Of a stretch of DNA of 64,000 nt, positions 13,343-25,669 are shown piece by piece. The position numbers were made by a program, and so were the translations under genes. Every line of letters begins with the position of its first letter. The first letter of the stretch is position 1. A model generated the notes under the pieces. The model worked only from the letters and a program-made list of their open reading frames with translations, searched no databases and was not told the DNA's origin. Origin of the DNA: Collybiopsis luxurians FD-317 M1 (lineage: Eukaryota > Basidiomycota > Agaricomycetes > Agaricales > Omphalotaceae). Location of the stretch: NCBI GenBank assembly GCA_000827265.1, contig KN834799.1:184475-248474 (forward strand), written 5' to 3'.

Positions 13343-14973
13343 ATGTCAAACTCGCCCTCCGGGATTCCACCACAAGCTCTGCAGCTTCCAAACTTGAATG
13401 CAACTTTAGGGGCATTAGAGATCGGATTAGTGATGTCGACACTGTAAGTGGTTCCAATGACATTGAAAACACCATGCTGACTTGGTGACGAATCTTACTA
13501 GACTACTTGGCATTGCGTGGGCTCAGGGATACACCTTTTTCTCTCGTTCAGCTAAAGAGCTCACGCAGGAACCCCGCCATGTGCTTTTTGTGGTATGAGT
13601 TTCCTGTTATACCATTGGCTTCTTAGTGCTAATTAAGGCTTGAGGTTGCATCGCTCCTGTACGTTTATTGCAAATTTGCAACCTACAACTTCAGTCTCAA
13701 TCTAGAGTTACTTTATAAATTTAAAGGGCACTTGATTCACTTCATACTGCAATTTCTGCGCACGCAGTTTACTTTTACACGGTTACAAATACTCTGAACA
13801 TTGCAGTATTAGAAACAAACGAGTGGTACGTTGAATTTATATGATCGCCTACGTACTGATGCAATTTTGACGAGTAGGAGTCTCACCGTGCAAGTTGCAA
13901 TTACAGTAAGACTCTAAGTACTTATTTCTTTCGGAAACGTTACTGATCACAATGTTCCAGAGCTTGACAGTTTCAATTTCCCAATGGTTAGTCAATTCTT
14001 CAGCACATGTTAAAACTGTAATGCAACCGTCCGGATAGCTTTTTCGCCAGCAGAGTGTACCACCGTGAGTATATTGCCTTGCTTCAGCGGACAAACTAAA
14101 GCAATACATTTGGGTTCAAGTTGGTCAAAAGCATTTTTTAGCACCGATGATGATTGTAATTCAGATTGATAATCTCGTTTGAAGCTCAAGTCTAACAAAG
14201 ATCGATGCTGACAGGTTCTGTTGTCTTTCCTACAATTCGGTACGAATATCTGAATTTAGTTAGGACGATGACAATTGACCCGATGCATTTTTAGCCTTTG
14301 CCATCGGTAAGTTTGGAAGATGTTTCATGTCCCATCCATGCCACCAAACGATTCGGATGTCTAGTGGTAACAGTGAAGCTGTAGGGGCATTTCACTAAGA
14401 TTAACCTCAACCTACTGACCAATCCATACTGATACAGATTTCAAACGAAGTTAACTTCACGACTTCACGAGCTCATGGTAAGTTGATTGAACTGAAATGC
14501 TTATCCATCAATACGCATGATGACAAGAAATTTTCAGTGGGCTCAAATATCCTCATTGTCATGTGTTGCTGCCTGCGATACTCTAATCTCCATATCACTC
14601 TGTTACTATCTCAATGCAAGCCGGACGGGCTTCCGCAAGTCAGAATCCAGATATCTTCCCTTTCTGTCATATACTCACAATCGGGCTATGATAGAACAGA
14701 AACTTTGATTGACCGGCTGATCCTCTGGACTGTTAATACTGGGCTCGTCACATCGTAAGTATGCTTTAAAACTTGCGCTTCTACCCTTTTAATTTAGTAC
14801 CAATCAGAGTTTTTGCCATTGTGGATCTCATCTGCATTGCAACAATGCAGGAGAATTTTGTTTATGTTGGCGTCTTTTTTGTGGTTAGCAAGTGTAGGTG
14901 CCTAAGCATACCATTATTAAACACTAATCCTAATTAACAATCAGTATATACCAATTCCATCTTGGCCAAGTAG
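13343..14973 (+). CDS. DUF6534 integral membrane protein
   Basis: A multi-exon gene of the Agaricomycete DUF6534 family, which are multi-helix membrane proteins of unknown function. It starts at ATG 13343 with NLNATLGALEIGLVMSTL, followed by LLGIAWAQGYTFFSRSAKEL, then LDSLHTAISAHAVYFYTV. Exons from about 14536 give CVAACDTLISISLCYYLNAS, SRTGFRKSE, TLIDRLILWTVNTGLVTS and ENFVYVGVFFVVSK. The last join gives SKLYTNSILAK and a TAG at 14971-14973, exactly the family's C-terminal signature. The middle exons around 13900-14200 (near IAFFASRVYH) could not be joined with confidence, and a stop in the obvious frame there means either extra introns or damage. Confidence 0.75.
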
Positions 14974-16707
14974 ACCGTGTCCTTTTCCTTATTGGATCAA
15001 AGCTCAAATGCTCTTGCATATAGCTTAAATGCAAGGAAATCATTTACGAACAGTCAGGTTGGTTTAACTTCCACTCTGGGGTCCAAAGATTACAGACCCT
15101 TTGAGGTCTCATATGTGAATATTTCTAGTTAATCATTTGACTTGCACTGACCTTGGTTCTTGAATTTAGGAACTGTCCTCGAGCGCTGGCATAAGCACGA
15201 AGATAACTAATCCTGGAAATGATCAGCATGGGCAAGTTGATACCAGAGTTCGAGCCATGTCCGGCGTTTGACCCGCAACTCGGACTTTAACTTCCTGAAG
15301 TACGGGTTTGAACGTTTGAAGGTAATCTCACAACTCTGTCTGAAAAAGTAAGATGATTCATGAGACTGAGACTTAACGATTTTATGTTTCTAGATCCAAA
15401 TACTTATTGCAATTCTATCATTGCGTACGATATCATCAGATATGTAATCTGTGATAGACATTCATCCGTCACTTTACTTGCTTGACAAAGAACACATAGG
15501 ACAAATATCCTAACGATACTGATCTTTTCCATCTTCAAAGGAGCTGTACCTACTTTGCTTATTACTCCAAATTTGATTCTCCGTTTTATTGATACTTTTC
15601 GAACAGAGGAACGTTGAAACCTACATAAGATGTACACCGTGTATGGCAAACTAATTTTTCAGTGGAAAGATTTCCATCTGGTGTTGTTAAGTCCTCCCTG
15701 TCTCCCTTGCTCTACTTGGACCGAAGTTAACTGGGTACGCATCCGATACACATCGTCGTGAAGGGAATAATGCCATTGATGACTGTAATCAGGAAAGCGA
15801 ACAGTGAAAGTCACTAGTACTAGGCTCAGACTCACCTTACTTGGCAGTCAACCCGTCAAAATCAATGGAACAAGGAAACATCGGCGCACAGTCAAGGTTT
15901 CGATTTGGAGGGCGCTTAAGACTTTGTTCATAAATGTGGATTAAAATACCAGGGACTGCTTCAATTGTCAGAATTTGATAAACCCTAGAGCTTGAGAATG
16001 GATGTGCTTGCAAAGTGAAATCTTAGGTGTATAATTTTATTACCACTAACACATTCGTTATACATTATCTAGCCGCTGCCACTACCGAGTCGAAGCTGTC
16101 AAAAGAAATGTCAGCGGCCGGCAGGGATGAGATTTTTTGCCGCTCATCTGAAGTTATGACTCTTATGAGATATGACTCGCTCGAGTGAGATGAGAAGCAG
16201 TGACACCTTTGATTCTTTCTTCTATAAGGCCCGTTCCAAAAGTCACTTCCAATTGCTCCCATCAAAGGTAAAAACAAGTTAATTGACACACGACGGTCCT
16301 CGGCAAGTCAAAAAATTTTGGCCAGTGCTGAAGCTATGATAGAGGAACGTCTTGCAGGAGAGTGCCGGATTACTGGCAACATACTCACTGGCTGTGGCTG
16401 CACATCAATCTGTAACAAATGTATCATATGTTCGTGCATTGAAATAGACATGTTACAAATTTTCCAAACAAAGCTAGCGAGTTGAACCATTCATTCACAG
16501 TAATTGTAACAACCAGGAGCTAGAAATGGGTAGTAAGAGAATATCCTAGAGCTACATACTAAGAAACAAATACGGAAACGACAAATACGGTTTAAATTAC
16601 ATGTTTTTGCTTTAGCGTTGAACCCAACTGGTGTGTCCGCGCCGAAGCCAAAAGCGTCTTTGGCCAGTCAAGACCTTAGTTTAAATACAGTCTCTGCTTC
16701 TGTCCTA
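14974..16707. other. Gene-free stretch
   Basis: I see no gene, repeat or mobile-element end in this interval. Open frames at 15404-15649 and 16065-16490 on the minus strand have no family signal. Confidence 0.45.
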
Positions 16708-17879
16708 CTAGTATGTCTTCCTTACTTCCATGTTAAGGGAATAGGTACCTAGAAACGATTTTGCTACAAGGGAGGGGACCAGTAGCAGTTCCTGAGCCAT
16801 CCCCCGTTCGAATTTTATCCACCTGTCGCCCAGCATTTGTTGGAACTTATCATGAAGACCGTTCAACACTGCTTTGTATGCTTCATATTGTTCCCGAAAC
16901 TTTTTGGTCCACTCCTGCTCCTGCCTTTTGTGCTCGTCTCTTTCCTGCTGCATTTTGGTCTCTAGATCCTGTCGAGTTTTCTTTTCGCTCGCCAAAGTTT
17001 TTGACAACTCGGTCTTTTCGTTCTGCGTGTGCCGCAGTTCTTTTTGCAAGTCGGTTGTCTCCCTCTTTCGTCTTGCTTCGAGCTCCCCATTTTCTTTCCT
17101 CAACTTCTTCAACTCTTCTTCAAGCTTTGCTATCTCGGCTTCATGTTTTGCCGTAAGCGAATCGAGTTCCGATTTGAGCACTAAGTGTTTCAGGACTCTC
17201 CGAGCGCTGAGCACCGTTTTATGATGCCGCATAAATTCTGCTCCCCCACTTTCAAGTTGTCGAAGCTTCGACTTCAGTTCAGCTTCTCTCTCCTCACCTA
17301 CATTCCACGCCGAGTGATCGTCCCAAAATGTAGTCAAGACTACCACATTGTTGAATGTATTACTGTCTGAGAGGTTCAAAAACCACTTTAGATTCGAAGC
17401 GCCAAGACCACCAATTCTGGTCCTGCTGGTTACACTGTGAAGGTATACGAGACCATTTAGGTTCCTTATGGTATTATATCTTTCAGAAGAATTGAGATTC
17501 AAAGGAACGGTGGATTTGGGGATAATAAGTATTCCTCACTGTGTGATCAAGAACTCCGTAATTTTTTTTATAACGTCCGTTTCTGTTACTCCGTTATCTT
17601 CATCAAACCCTGGTGTGTCCACGAGAGTGACTCTTCGTCTAGTCAAATCATCGACAAAATCAACGGTCTGGATGCCGGGAATACTGGACTCAACGATTCC
17701 TTTTTCCGCAAGCAGATTGATAAACTAGAGCCGAAGAGTCACTTCACTTGTTACCAGAGCATGACCAGATTAAACATACGGATGATTTTCCTGAACCACG
17801 ACTGCCAATGACACTATGCAGTGCACAAGCTACGTAAGTAGATGTAGCGGATAAAATATGAGCAGCACACTCACGCCAT
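16708..17879 (-). CDS. Fungal P-loop GTPase with coiled-coil tail (AIG1/GIMAP-like G domain)
   Basis: A predicted GTP-binding protein. The start is a five-base coding exon (ATGGC, 17879-17875), joined by a GTGAGT..ATAG intron to the P-loop exon, giving MAVIGSRGSGKSSFINLL (G1). Then come VTLVDTPGF (G3), NLNGLVYLHSVTSRTRIGG and NVVVLTTFWD (G4 region). After the Glu-rich HHKTVLSARRVLKHLV segment, a coiled coil of about 110 residues (from LKSELDSLTAKHEAEIAKLE to QEQEWTKKFREQYEAYKAV) leads to a short tail ending at the TAA by 16708. The motif order matches G-domain proteins that are multiplied in Agaricomycetes. Function is unknown. No transmembrane helix is seen, so it is probably cytosolic. Confidence 0.8.
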
Positions 17880-18954
17880 AATGAAATTACCCTCAGCGGT
17901 AGATCTTGATTCCTTGTTTAAATCATTGAGGTCATGTCCGGATTGGGTTCTACTGGCCATCGAGCTAATGAGGCAGAGCGAAATGGAGGACGTTCAATTT
18001 TATGCATTTACTTACTGGCCCAACCAAATTCATATATATCTTGGAAGAACCGCCTTGAATACAATAAGGAGAAATTTCACTCTGTTACTTAGCCTCGCGA
18101 TCTCAACATGTATCCCCCTAAACGAACATATGTACACTGCCTATCATTGCATGATGAGTGAATAATTGCCTCGGTGCAGCAATGTGCTCACCCTGAACAG
18201 CCTCGTACACCAGTCTGCACCTCTAACCTTGCCCTATGGTCATCACAGCAATTTGAAAGGTCTAAAATCTTGGCGCGTGTGGCGTCTCACAAGAGTCCCT
18301 TTCAACTCCGCGCCGTGCGTGCCGCAAATGCCGAGCAGCGAACGCCCCGACAGTTTTCATTGAACAAGCTTTCTATGAATGTTCACGAATTGTGCGTTTA
18401 CGACGTTTGCAAGCTTGAAGTTGATCACAACTCGTCGATCAACCATCACTACTCTGCGAAACACAACTTGAACACCCTCCAACGACATTTATTCCTGCAG
18501 AATTTCCAGTCCGACTTCTTCATTCACGCCGGTAGCATATGGTTGAAGGGCATACGTTTTGACAGCAGCCTGGGACGACAGGGACTTGCCTATAGGGTTT
18601 GCAGTGGCATCTCCTTCTAGGCTCACTTCTAATCTGACCCGGGGTCCCGGCGACTTGCTGGTGGAATGTCTACACGCACACGCAGACATTTGTTTGTAGA
18701 CAACATAGACTCGAAAGCGCTAGTAGAGCTTTCGACTCGAACAAAGCTGACTACTATAGTATTTGAATCATTTGATCAAGACGCCGAGCGTACATTTTAT
18801 TTGTAAGTGAGGATTTGACGAAGTTCGAAATAAGAAGCATAATCCATAAATTGTTCATAAACGGAAGTGTCTGATCCTGAGATATAAATTGGTGCACTGT
18901 ATTGCCATACTAAATACAGACATATATCGACGAGTAATTCGATGCGTGTCAAGA
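17880..18954. other. Intergenic region including the left edge of the duplicated block
   Basis: No gene is supported. From about 18387 the sequence matches 26049 onward. The matching part ends in a short imperfect palindrome (CGAAAGC..CTTTCG, near 18713-18738). In the right copy roughly 650 bases of unrelated sequence (about 26400-27060) are present at this point. Confidence 0.5.
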
Positions 18955-21900
18955 TTATTGAATCTCCCATACTCTGATTATGCCATCTTTCCCGCCAGAA
19001 ATTGCCTTGTTTGCATCTGGTGAGGGTGCCACGCACAGTACACGATCCGTATGACCCGTGAAAGTTTTCCCTCCCACCAGCTCACCGCTGCGCAAGCTCC
19101 AGATCTGTACATGATTGAAAGTAGTAGAGATAAGGCGTGTGGGGGTTCCTGGAAAAAAACAAAGATGAAACACATCATAATCTGTGTCGTATTTGCTCAC
19201 CTCGCATCTGGAGTCCGAACTCCAGATGCGTAGGGTACCGTCAGGGGAGCCAGAGGCAATCCATTGCCCGTCATGAGAAAACGCGATAGCGGTAATCTCG
19301 TCAGTGTGGCCGTTAAGTACGCCTAACTCCTGCACTGAGTCCTGTCCGTCCTGCTTCATTTGGAAATCCCAGATCCGAATAGTATTGTCACCACCCCCCG
19401 ATACCATTTTTCCGCTTTCCGAGAATACGAGTGCTTGAACCCAGTCAGCGCCAGTGTCAATTTTTCTAATGATCTCGCCAGTGTCTGTGTCGCAAATTCG
19501 AATAAAGCGGTTGTTTGATGCTGTGGCAATCAATTTTCCATTGCTTCCGGGAACAACGCATACAGCATTGACTATGTCGGAGTGCTCAATATAGCGCTTG
19601 ATACGTTTTCCGTCAGCCTTTGCTTCCCAAATCTGAAGATTTCCCTCATGCAAGTAGCCTCCGGCAAGCACACAGTGCTTACCGTCCGGTAGAAGAGCGA
19701 TTGAATTGATGATATCCATATCCGTTTCTACTATTGCTCGTTGTTCACCAGTCACAGCATCCCAAACTCGGAGCCGTCCTTGATCATCTCCAGAATAAAG
19801 GAATTCGCCGTCTCTAGAGACTGATACGCAGCATATTTGAGAACCATCTCCCGTGTCCATAATTGGTGAAATGAATCGGCGCATGAATGTTTTGGCTACA
19901 GGATACGGCTCTGCGCTCTCCCTCTCCCTCTCGTTCTCCAGCTGCTCCCTGATGAATGCGGATTTACGAACAAGATCACAAGGGCGACGTGGGATATTTG
20001 CGTTTTTGATGTTCTGATACACAGTAGCCAAAAATGTTTCGCCCAGTTCCTTCGAGTTCGATGCAATTAGTATGTCAATGAGAGCATCAAATAATGCGTT
20101 CCGGGTGTTTTCTAGATTGAATGTCATGTCATGTCACTAGCTCTATGGAAATCGGTGTCTAGATGAGGCATACCTGACTGTGATTGTGCCATATTCTGCA
20201 ACTCGTACTCTTCGTCATACCTATTTTTATTTTGCGCCTTCAAGAAGGCTTGCCTGATTATAATACGAGAGTGTTCATACTCGCTCCCTTCGAGATGGGG
20301 AAGGAGCCTTCCAATATTGGCGGGAAGGGTTTCACTAGTACTGCCGTTTAAATGACTTAGACATCCCTCGATGTCAGGTTTGAGACTTTTGAGATCAATG
20401 TCAAGTCCGCGCGTTTCGCGAGCTCTGGGAACATAATCTTTCTTTGCGAGCATCACCGTGATGTGTATTTTTTGGCCAGCGCACAATACGCGGCCCTCTT
20501 TGCGATGTAGCCTAAGTTCAAGGACTTGATCAGAAGGTAGTTCAATTTGAATGGTGGATCTTACTTTCTCGTAGTAGAGTCAGAATCCTTGTACGTGAGA
20601 TGTTTAATCGGCCAGTACTCTAGCACCTGCCACCGAGCATTCAGAGATTCAAGGATATCGAGTCCTTCATTTGCCAGGAAGTCAATATTAAAATCGGCCA
20701 TACGTAGACCGGCTATCTTTGCCTCCGAAACCATCCATCTCAGAGGTGGCCTGTTGCGCGAAAGGGTTTTATTTTCAACATTTCCGCCTCCGCTGGTAGT
20801 CAGCAATCAATAAATATTTACCGCGTACGGGAGACAATAGATGTACTCACATGTCGGAGTGCGTACCCGCAAACCACACTTCCTTTATGTCTGATTTGAA
20901 CTTACGCCTAGCTTCCTTTCCCCCTAGTTATTCTTCCGCTGTTTCTTGGGGGTCTAAATTGTCGGATCGAATGCTTTGTCCTCCATGTGCGTATTCAGGT
21001 AAGAATTTGACGCGTCGCTCGTCTAATGCCAGAGCATGCCGGAAGTAACACACGTGTTTCATTCCGTCTGTAGTCCCAGGCAGCATTTCACGCGGGCGAA
21101 CAATCCCGATGGACGATACTGTGTCCCTGACATTATCACTGTTTAATAAGGGTTCCTTCGATAAAGAAGCATTGACAATTACCAAACCCCAACAAAGTGA
21201 ACCTTGACCTCGCGACAGAATGTCTTTTTGAAGTTTTTCACCAAATCCTCGTCAGCTCTCTCACGACTATACAGCTCATAGGCACTGCAAGGGGTCAGAA
21301 TTCAGTCTAAAATAATGTGCCACAGTGCCACACTTACAAAGGTATTTGCATCTCATTTCCCTTATGAATGAGACCGACCTATACCGATACTTAGTATCCC
21401 GGAATGATGTGCAATGGGGTTAACTAACTTACCTTTTCAATCATTGCTGAAAGTACACGAACTTGATATGCCCCCCGAGAAAATCCTATTGTAGTTTGGA
21501 TAAGTTGAAACTCAAGCGAACACGACTAGTATTTACCCAGTAGAAAAATGCAGTCATCTTCTTGGTAATTATTCGATAACCATTGATATGCCCCGTGAAT
21601 TATGTGTTCAAATTTCCTAAATATAGTTGCCCATTAAACCTATTCACTCGTCTTCGATATAGACACATCATACTAACCACGCAATTGCCATATCGATAGC
21701 ATGCCAAAGCTGCTGTCTATAGTACGCAAATGTTTTCATGGAAGGTTGGGCATATGTCCCGATCCCGCTGTTATACCAGGTCATTTGGTCCGCATCTTTA
21801 TTCTTCAGGACAAGACTGTAGAATTCAACAACATTCGAGTTCTGGCGGTCAATTAATTTAGCAACGCAGCCAAATTGACAAAAGTGACATTCACCTTGGT

Positions 21901-22117
21901 ACCGTACTTATTAGACGTGCCATCTATGCAAACGACAAGGTTTCTACCTTGTTTACAGCCGCACGGATGCCTGGCATTCTTTCCTGGAAGGTTTTTAGCT
22001 CTAAATCTTTGTGCATAATAAGGAAGAAAGAATCAAACCGGCGGATGTTTCTTTACTACTTTTATTATCGAGTACCTTCTGTCCTGGAGGATTGGCTTTT
22101 GGATTCTGTGAGAGAGG
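18955..22117 (-). pseudogene. DUF2235-WD40 fusion gene, copy A, inactivated
   Basis: Homologue of the gene at 27271-30471 with the same intron positions. The order is NLVVCIDGTSNKYG, GFSRGAYQVRV, HFVGVWDTVSSIG, THSD, then seven WD40 blades (for example TAIAFSHDGQWIASGSPDG) ending with RVWEIQ at 18955. Relative to copy B both candidate start ATGs are changed, four extra bases sit near 22030 upstream of the DUF2235 core, and a CAA codon has become TAA at 20928-20930 inside DUF2235. The apparent break near 20127 is not damage: it falls in a 62-base intron (57 bases in copy B). The C-terminal half stays open after the stop, so a shorter WD40-only product cannot be excluded. Confidence 0.75.
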
Positions 22118-23460
22118 TGCTAGAAATTAGTTGATTGAGCAAAAGAAAGGGCAGTAGAGAAACTTGGATTACCTTGGGACAACTTAGCCGTTGGTCTAGT
22201 TTGAACATTATTTCAGTTAGACCTGCGTACTTTCAAGATAATACTTAGCTGTGATACGTACTCTGGCCCAAATATGCTGCCATTGACTTTCATGATAAGC
22301 GGTGGCGAGAAAGCAGGAGCAACGAGGTTTGTTACTCTTGAAGGAAAGTCTTTATAAAGAAGAACCTGTGTACCTGTTGACGCTCGAATGTGCGATGAAG
22401 TGACTAGTTTGAATACCAAGATGACATGTCGAATGCTTCGGTCTGCATCTAAGAATGATCTTCTGTAAAGCAATCGCCATGAGGGCAGGTGTATTTGAAA
22501 GTTTTGATGGAAAGGTGTTGAGCTCATCCCCCGGAACCGCTCTTCCATGCGCGATCTGCCGATCCGGCAACTCCGACTGTATGAAGTGAATGAGAAGGAT
22601 AAGCAAAAGATGCGATTTCTAGTTAGATTTCTCATAATCATCCGAAGTTACCCTCGATGGATTGAAGGGATTACAGATTGAGAAGAGTGCGGGATAGAGA
22701 ATTGAAAGAATGATCGATGACATTCCGTTAACGAAGGATCATGAGGATTGCCTATCCAAGTTTTGGGGGTTTAAATGGTCTGGAGACCGTTCGCGAAGGG
22801 TTTAGACAGGCTTAGGCTCGAAATCTTGCAATGTACCCGTGGAGCATTTATTAATGAAAAATCCCATTTTCAGCGAACAGATCAAACAAGCGAGGAATCG
22901 TTATGGTGCAAATCTGGTACACATACAGAAGTTGGTCGGCGTACTCCTCCGATAGCCTGGGAAACTTAGGGAAGCTTGTTCCAAGCTTGAACGTGGACGT
23001 GTAGTCTCTGAACGTCAAGAGACAGGAAAACGGCGAGAACTTTAAAAAGGCGCCGAAGCGCTAAGAAAGGCTTCTGATTCAATGAACAACAGGAGACAGG
23101 TACAGAGGAATTCCGAAAGCTCTCAGATTCGGCACCAGCATTAAATTTATTCGCCGTAGAGTTCTGGCGTTAGAGAGGGATCATGAGATTTATGAGCCCA
23201 GATCTCATTCGCATTCAATACATGTAAGTACTTACATTATTCTTGCGACTTGATCGTGCAACTTCAAGGACAAGGTTCGGCTTGGAAAGACTGCAAAGAT
23301 AAGTAGGATCTCTGCCAACGTGTTGATTTTATAGTCAGAGCGCTAATCTTCTTTAGTAGTAACCAATTCGGATGCAAAAGGAGGGCGATTGGGTTGAACG
23401 GAAATTCCCGCTACCTTATGTATTGGGTTTTGGGGGTGAAACTTTTTCGACATCAATAAC
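22118..23460. other. 5' flank of copy A, duplicated but without a supported gene
   Basis: Matches about 30480-31770. Open frames on the minus strand at 22213-22641 align with copy B sequence (shared RIGRS, EERFRGM), but frame conservation is patchy and breaks elsewhere. This may be promoter or leader sequence of the DUF2235-WD40 gene. Confidence 0.4.
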
Positions 23461-24961
23461 ATCGGCCCCGCGGCCCCTCCTTCCTAATATAGTCGACTTT
23501 AATTGCTTCCCTGCCTGATGGCTGGACCTTCGTTTTCTGTTTTTTCTTTCCCCGCTCGGATATTCTCAATATCGTTGAACTTCACGCGAATGCGCCTGTG
23601 GTACGCGGCAATCGCACACAACTTCCCGCAGTTGAAACATCTCTGGATTGTCGAACCGGCACCTTGAGGTATTAGGATAGGATAGGATATATTATACTTG
23701 CCAAGGTCCGATTCCCGAACGACCAGTTTACCATCTATGGAACACAATGTTCATGGACATTTTTATCGAGGATGAAATATTCTCGTGCACTTCGTTCTTT
23801 CCACCTCATGTGCTATGAAATGTTTGAATTTCAGTTAATCGCGCAGTTTTTGCATGCGTCCAAAGGAATCACAGCTCTCGAATGCATTCTGAAAATAACT
23901 TTTCCCAGGCCGGTGGTGAGTTATTATACGAAATACCATCCTGCCATATTGATAACATTTTGCCGGATGATTTCCTCAATGATGTGTACTCCTGCCTGAT
24001 GTTGCAAGAATCCCTCTTGTCACGGGTAGTGCGGCACACCACACAGGATTCGTCAACCAATATCATTCATGAAAGGCACAGTCGGATTGAACCTACGAAT
24101 GTAACGTCGTCCGCAGGAAGGCCGATACCAAATGTGGCAGTCTATCATTATGACTTTCCTCAGGAGTGCATTACTGACGTTGATGGCTTACAGCTACTGC
24201 GAATCCAAACTGTTTGATCTGAGTCCGTTTTGTAACGATAACACTAAGTTACCATTTCTCCTTTTTCAATTCTTTACCCAGTTCCGGTTTCAGCGCTTGG
24301 AAATGTTTTTCGAATTTGTAGTGGAATAGATGAATAGATAAATGATAGATAAATATAAAAGGAACTCGTTCGGAAAGACTGTGGTTCAAGCACAAGGATG
24401 CCGCTCAAGACCTCTCGCCTTTGTTACTAATTTGTTATTCTGCACACTTCTTCGGAATTTGACAATTCCTTCCAGACAGAAAACGCTCGCACAACAGGGA
24501 AGACACCCGGAACCAACTCGATGTGTGGCACTGTGATTTCACGCAAAAAGGATTTGGGTAGACTCTTGAAAAGCCATGACATCGTGAGGGCCGATCTGTT
24601 TATACATACCCAAAAATGACCCCTCCAAATTGTTGACAATCACCCAGTATGTATTGCTGTCCTTTTCCCTACTGCTGCTTCAAGGGCATTCAAAAGTCAA
24701 ATTGAAAAGTTTCCTGCGTGCCCGGGATGTTCATACTTCCGTAGTACGAGAGACAAATCAAATTGCTGCCCTGACTGCGACTTTGTCTCAACTGCCTCCG
24801 CCTCCTTGACCCGACACAGAAAAAAGATGAACAGATACATCCCGAGCCCCTGCGACAGATATATTGGGCACAATTTAACTGGTGCTACCAAATGAATGTT
24901 TGTGCAACTTTGGTCGCACCAGTCGAGGCCATCCTAAAATAGATAAGATCAGATAAAACTA
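23461..24961. other. Unassigned sequence between copy A and the telomere-like repeat
   Basis: No recognised gene. The plus-strand frame 23882-24217 (111 codons) and the minus-strand frame 23499-23747 (with a lone CFNCGKLC Cys pair) have no family signal. The 24640-24950 part reads in a mildly coding way on the plus strand but is interrupted by stops. Confidence 0.4.
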
Positions 24962-25003
24962 CCCTAAACCCTAACCCTAACCACCTAACCACCTAACCAA
25001 CCA
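24962..25003. repeat. Interstitial telomere-like repeat (CCCTAA)n
   Basis: The run CCCTAAACCCTAACCCTAA is followed by degenerate CACCTAA and ACCAACC units. TTAGGG is the usual fungal telomere unit. Here the C-rich strand reads 5'-3' as it would at a left chromosome end. Confidence 0.75.
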
Positions 25004-25362
25004 CTTACCTGACCCCCCAATTTGTTGGCAATGTCAGAGCTAGCCCTAACATGCAGGAACTGTCTGCAACATTGCTTGACCTTAGGGTGGTCAAAAGGAC
25101 TGTTCACAAATGTTTGTTTGGAAGCACCAAAGATTGTGAACAATAATAGTGGCATTGGGTGACATTCCCAAGGCAGCCAACTGATGCCAGCTGATGCAGT
25201 CCATTTCAGTCTGAATCCAACTTTTTGGCATATTCTACACCTGGTTCTTCAATCCCCAATTCTTATGTTCTTCCATGTACTCCTTCTCAGCCTGTGAAGA
25301 CAACGGACGGACCTATAAACAAGAGACTGTCAATGGAATGACCTGGATGAGGCAGATAGGGG

Positions 25363-25661
25363 TAGTGTTGGGGAGGGTTGGGTTGGGCTGGGTCATGGTC
25401 AAAATCTGGGTCAGCCCTTGTAATGAACCTGATGGAAGAGGGTAAGACACTCAAAATCACCATAAATAACATGCATATCTCTTATAAGATGCACATCTAA
25501 TCAGTACTAGATGTAGCCAAACTTGATTTTACTTCTGACCCAAGTACCTGGGTTGGCAAAATCCTGGCTCAGACCCTTGACCCAGCCCAGCCCAGCCCAA
25601 CCCTGACCCAAGCTGGGTTGGGTTGGGCCATAGGCCAGTAACCCAACCCTCCCCAACACTA
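25363..25661. mobile_element. hAT-type MITE, 299 bp, with 8-bp target duplication
   Basis: The first 22 bases (TAGTGTTGGGGAGGGTTGGG and on) recur inverted at the end, position 25661. Both sides carry the identical octamer GATAGGGG (25355-25362 and 25662-25669). An 8-bp duplication and TAGTG-type ends are the marks of hAT transposons. Sub-terminal GGGTTGGG and CCCAGCCC clusters may be transposase-binding repeats. There is no coding capacity, so it is non-autonomous. Confidence 0.88.
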
Positions 25662-25669
25662 GATAGGGG

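Larger units (their letters stand above)
18387..23460. repeat. Left copy (A) of a ~5-kb direct segmental duplication
   Basis: Aligning by eye, this interval matches about 26049-31770 in the same orientation, with many substitutions and small indels across coding, intronic and flanking sequence alike. It contains the damaged DUF2235-WD40 gene and about 1.3 kb of its 5' flank. The copies differ by perhaps 15 percent in the gene and more outside, so the duplication is not recent. Confidence 0.9.

Noticed and set aside
18174..18620. 148-codon plus-strand open frame
   Set aside because: The homologous stretch in copy B (26058 onward) has a TAA in the same frame early on, and the frame has no family signal.
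20110..20190. Apparent frameshift between linker and WD40 parts of DUF2235-WD40 copy A
   Set aside because: Both copies have GTATGC..CTAG here; removing 62 bases (A) or 57 bases (B) as an intron restores the frame in both, so the 5-base length difference is intronic.
22000..22050. Intron proposed to absorb the 4-base difference near the start of the two DUF2235-WD40 copies
   Set aside because: Splicing GTACTC/GTACTT to CAAAG forces a frame with no ATG and an upstream stop in copy B, so I kept copy B unspliced there and treat copy A as damaged.
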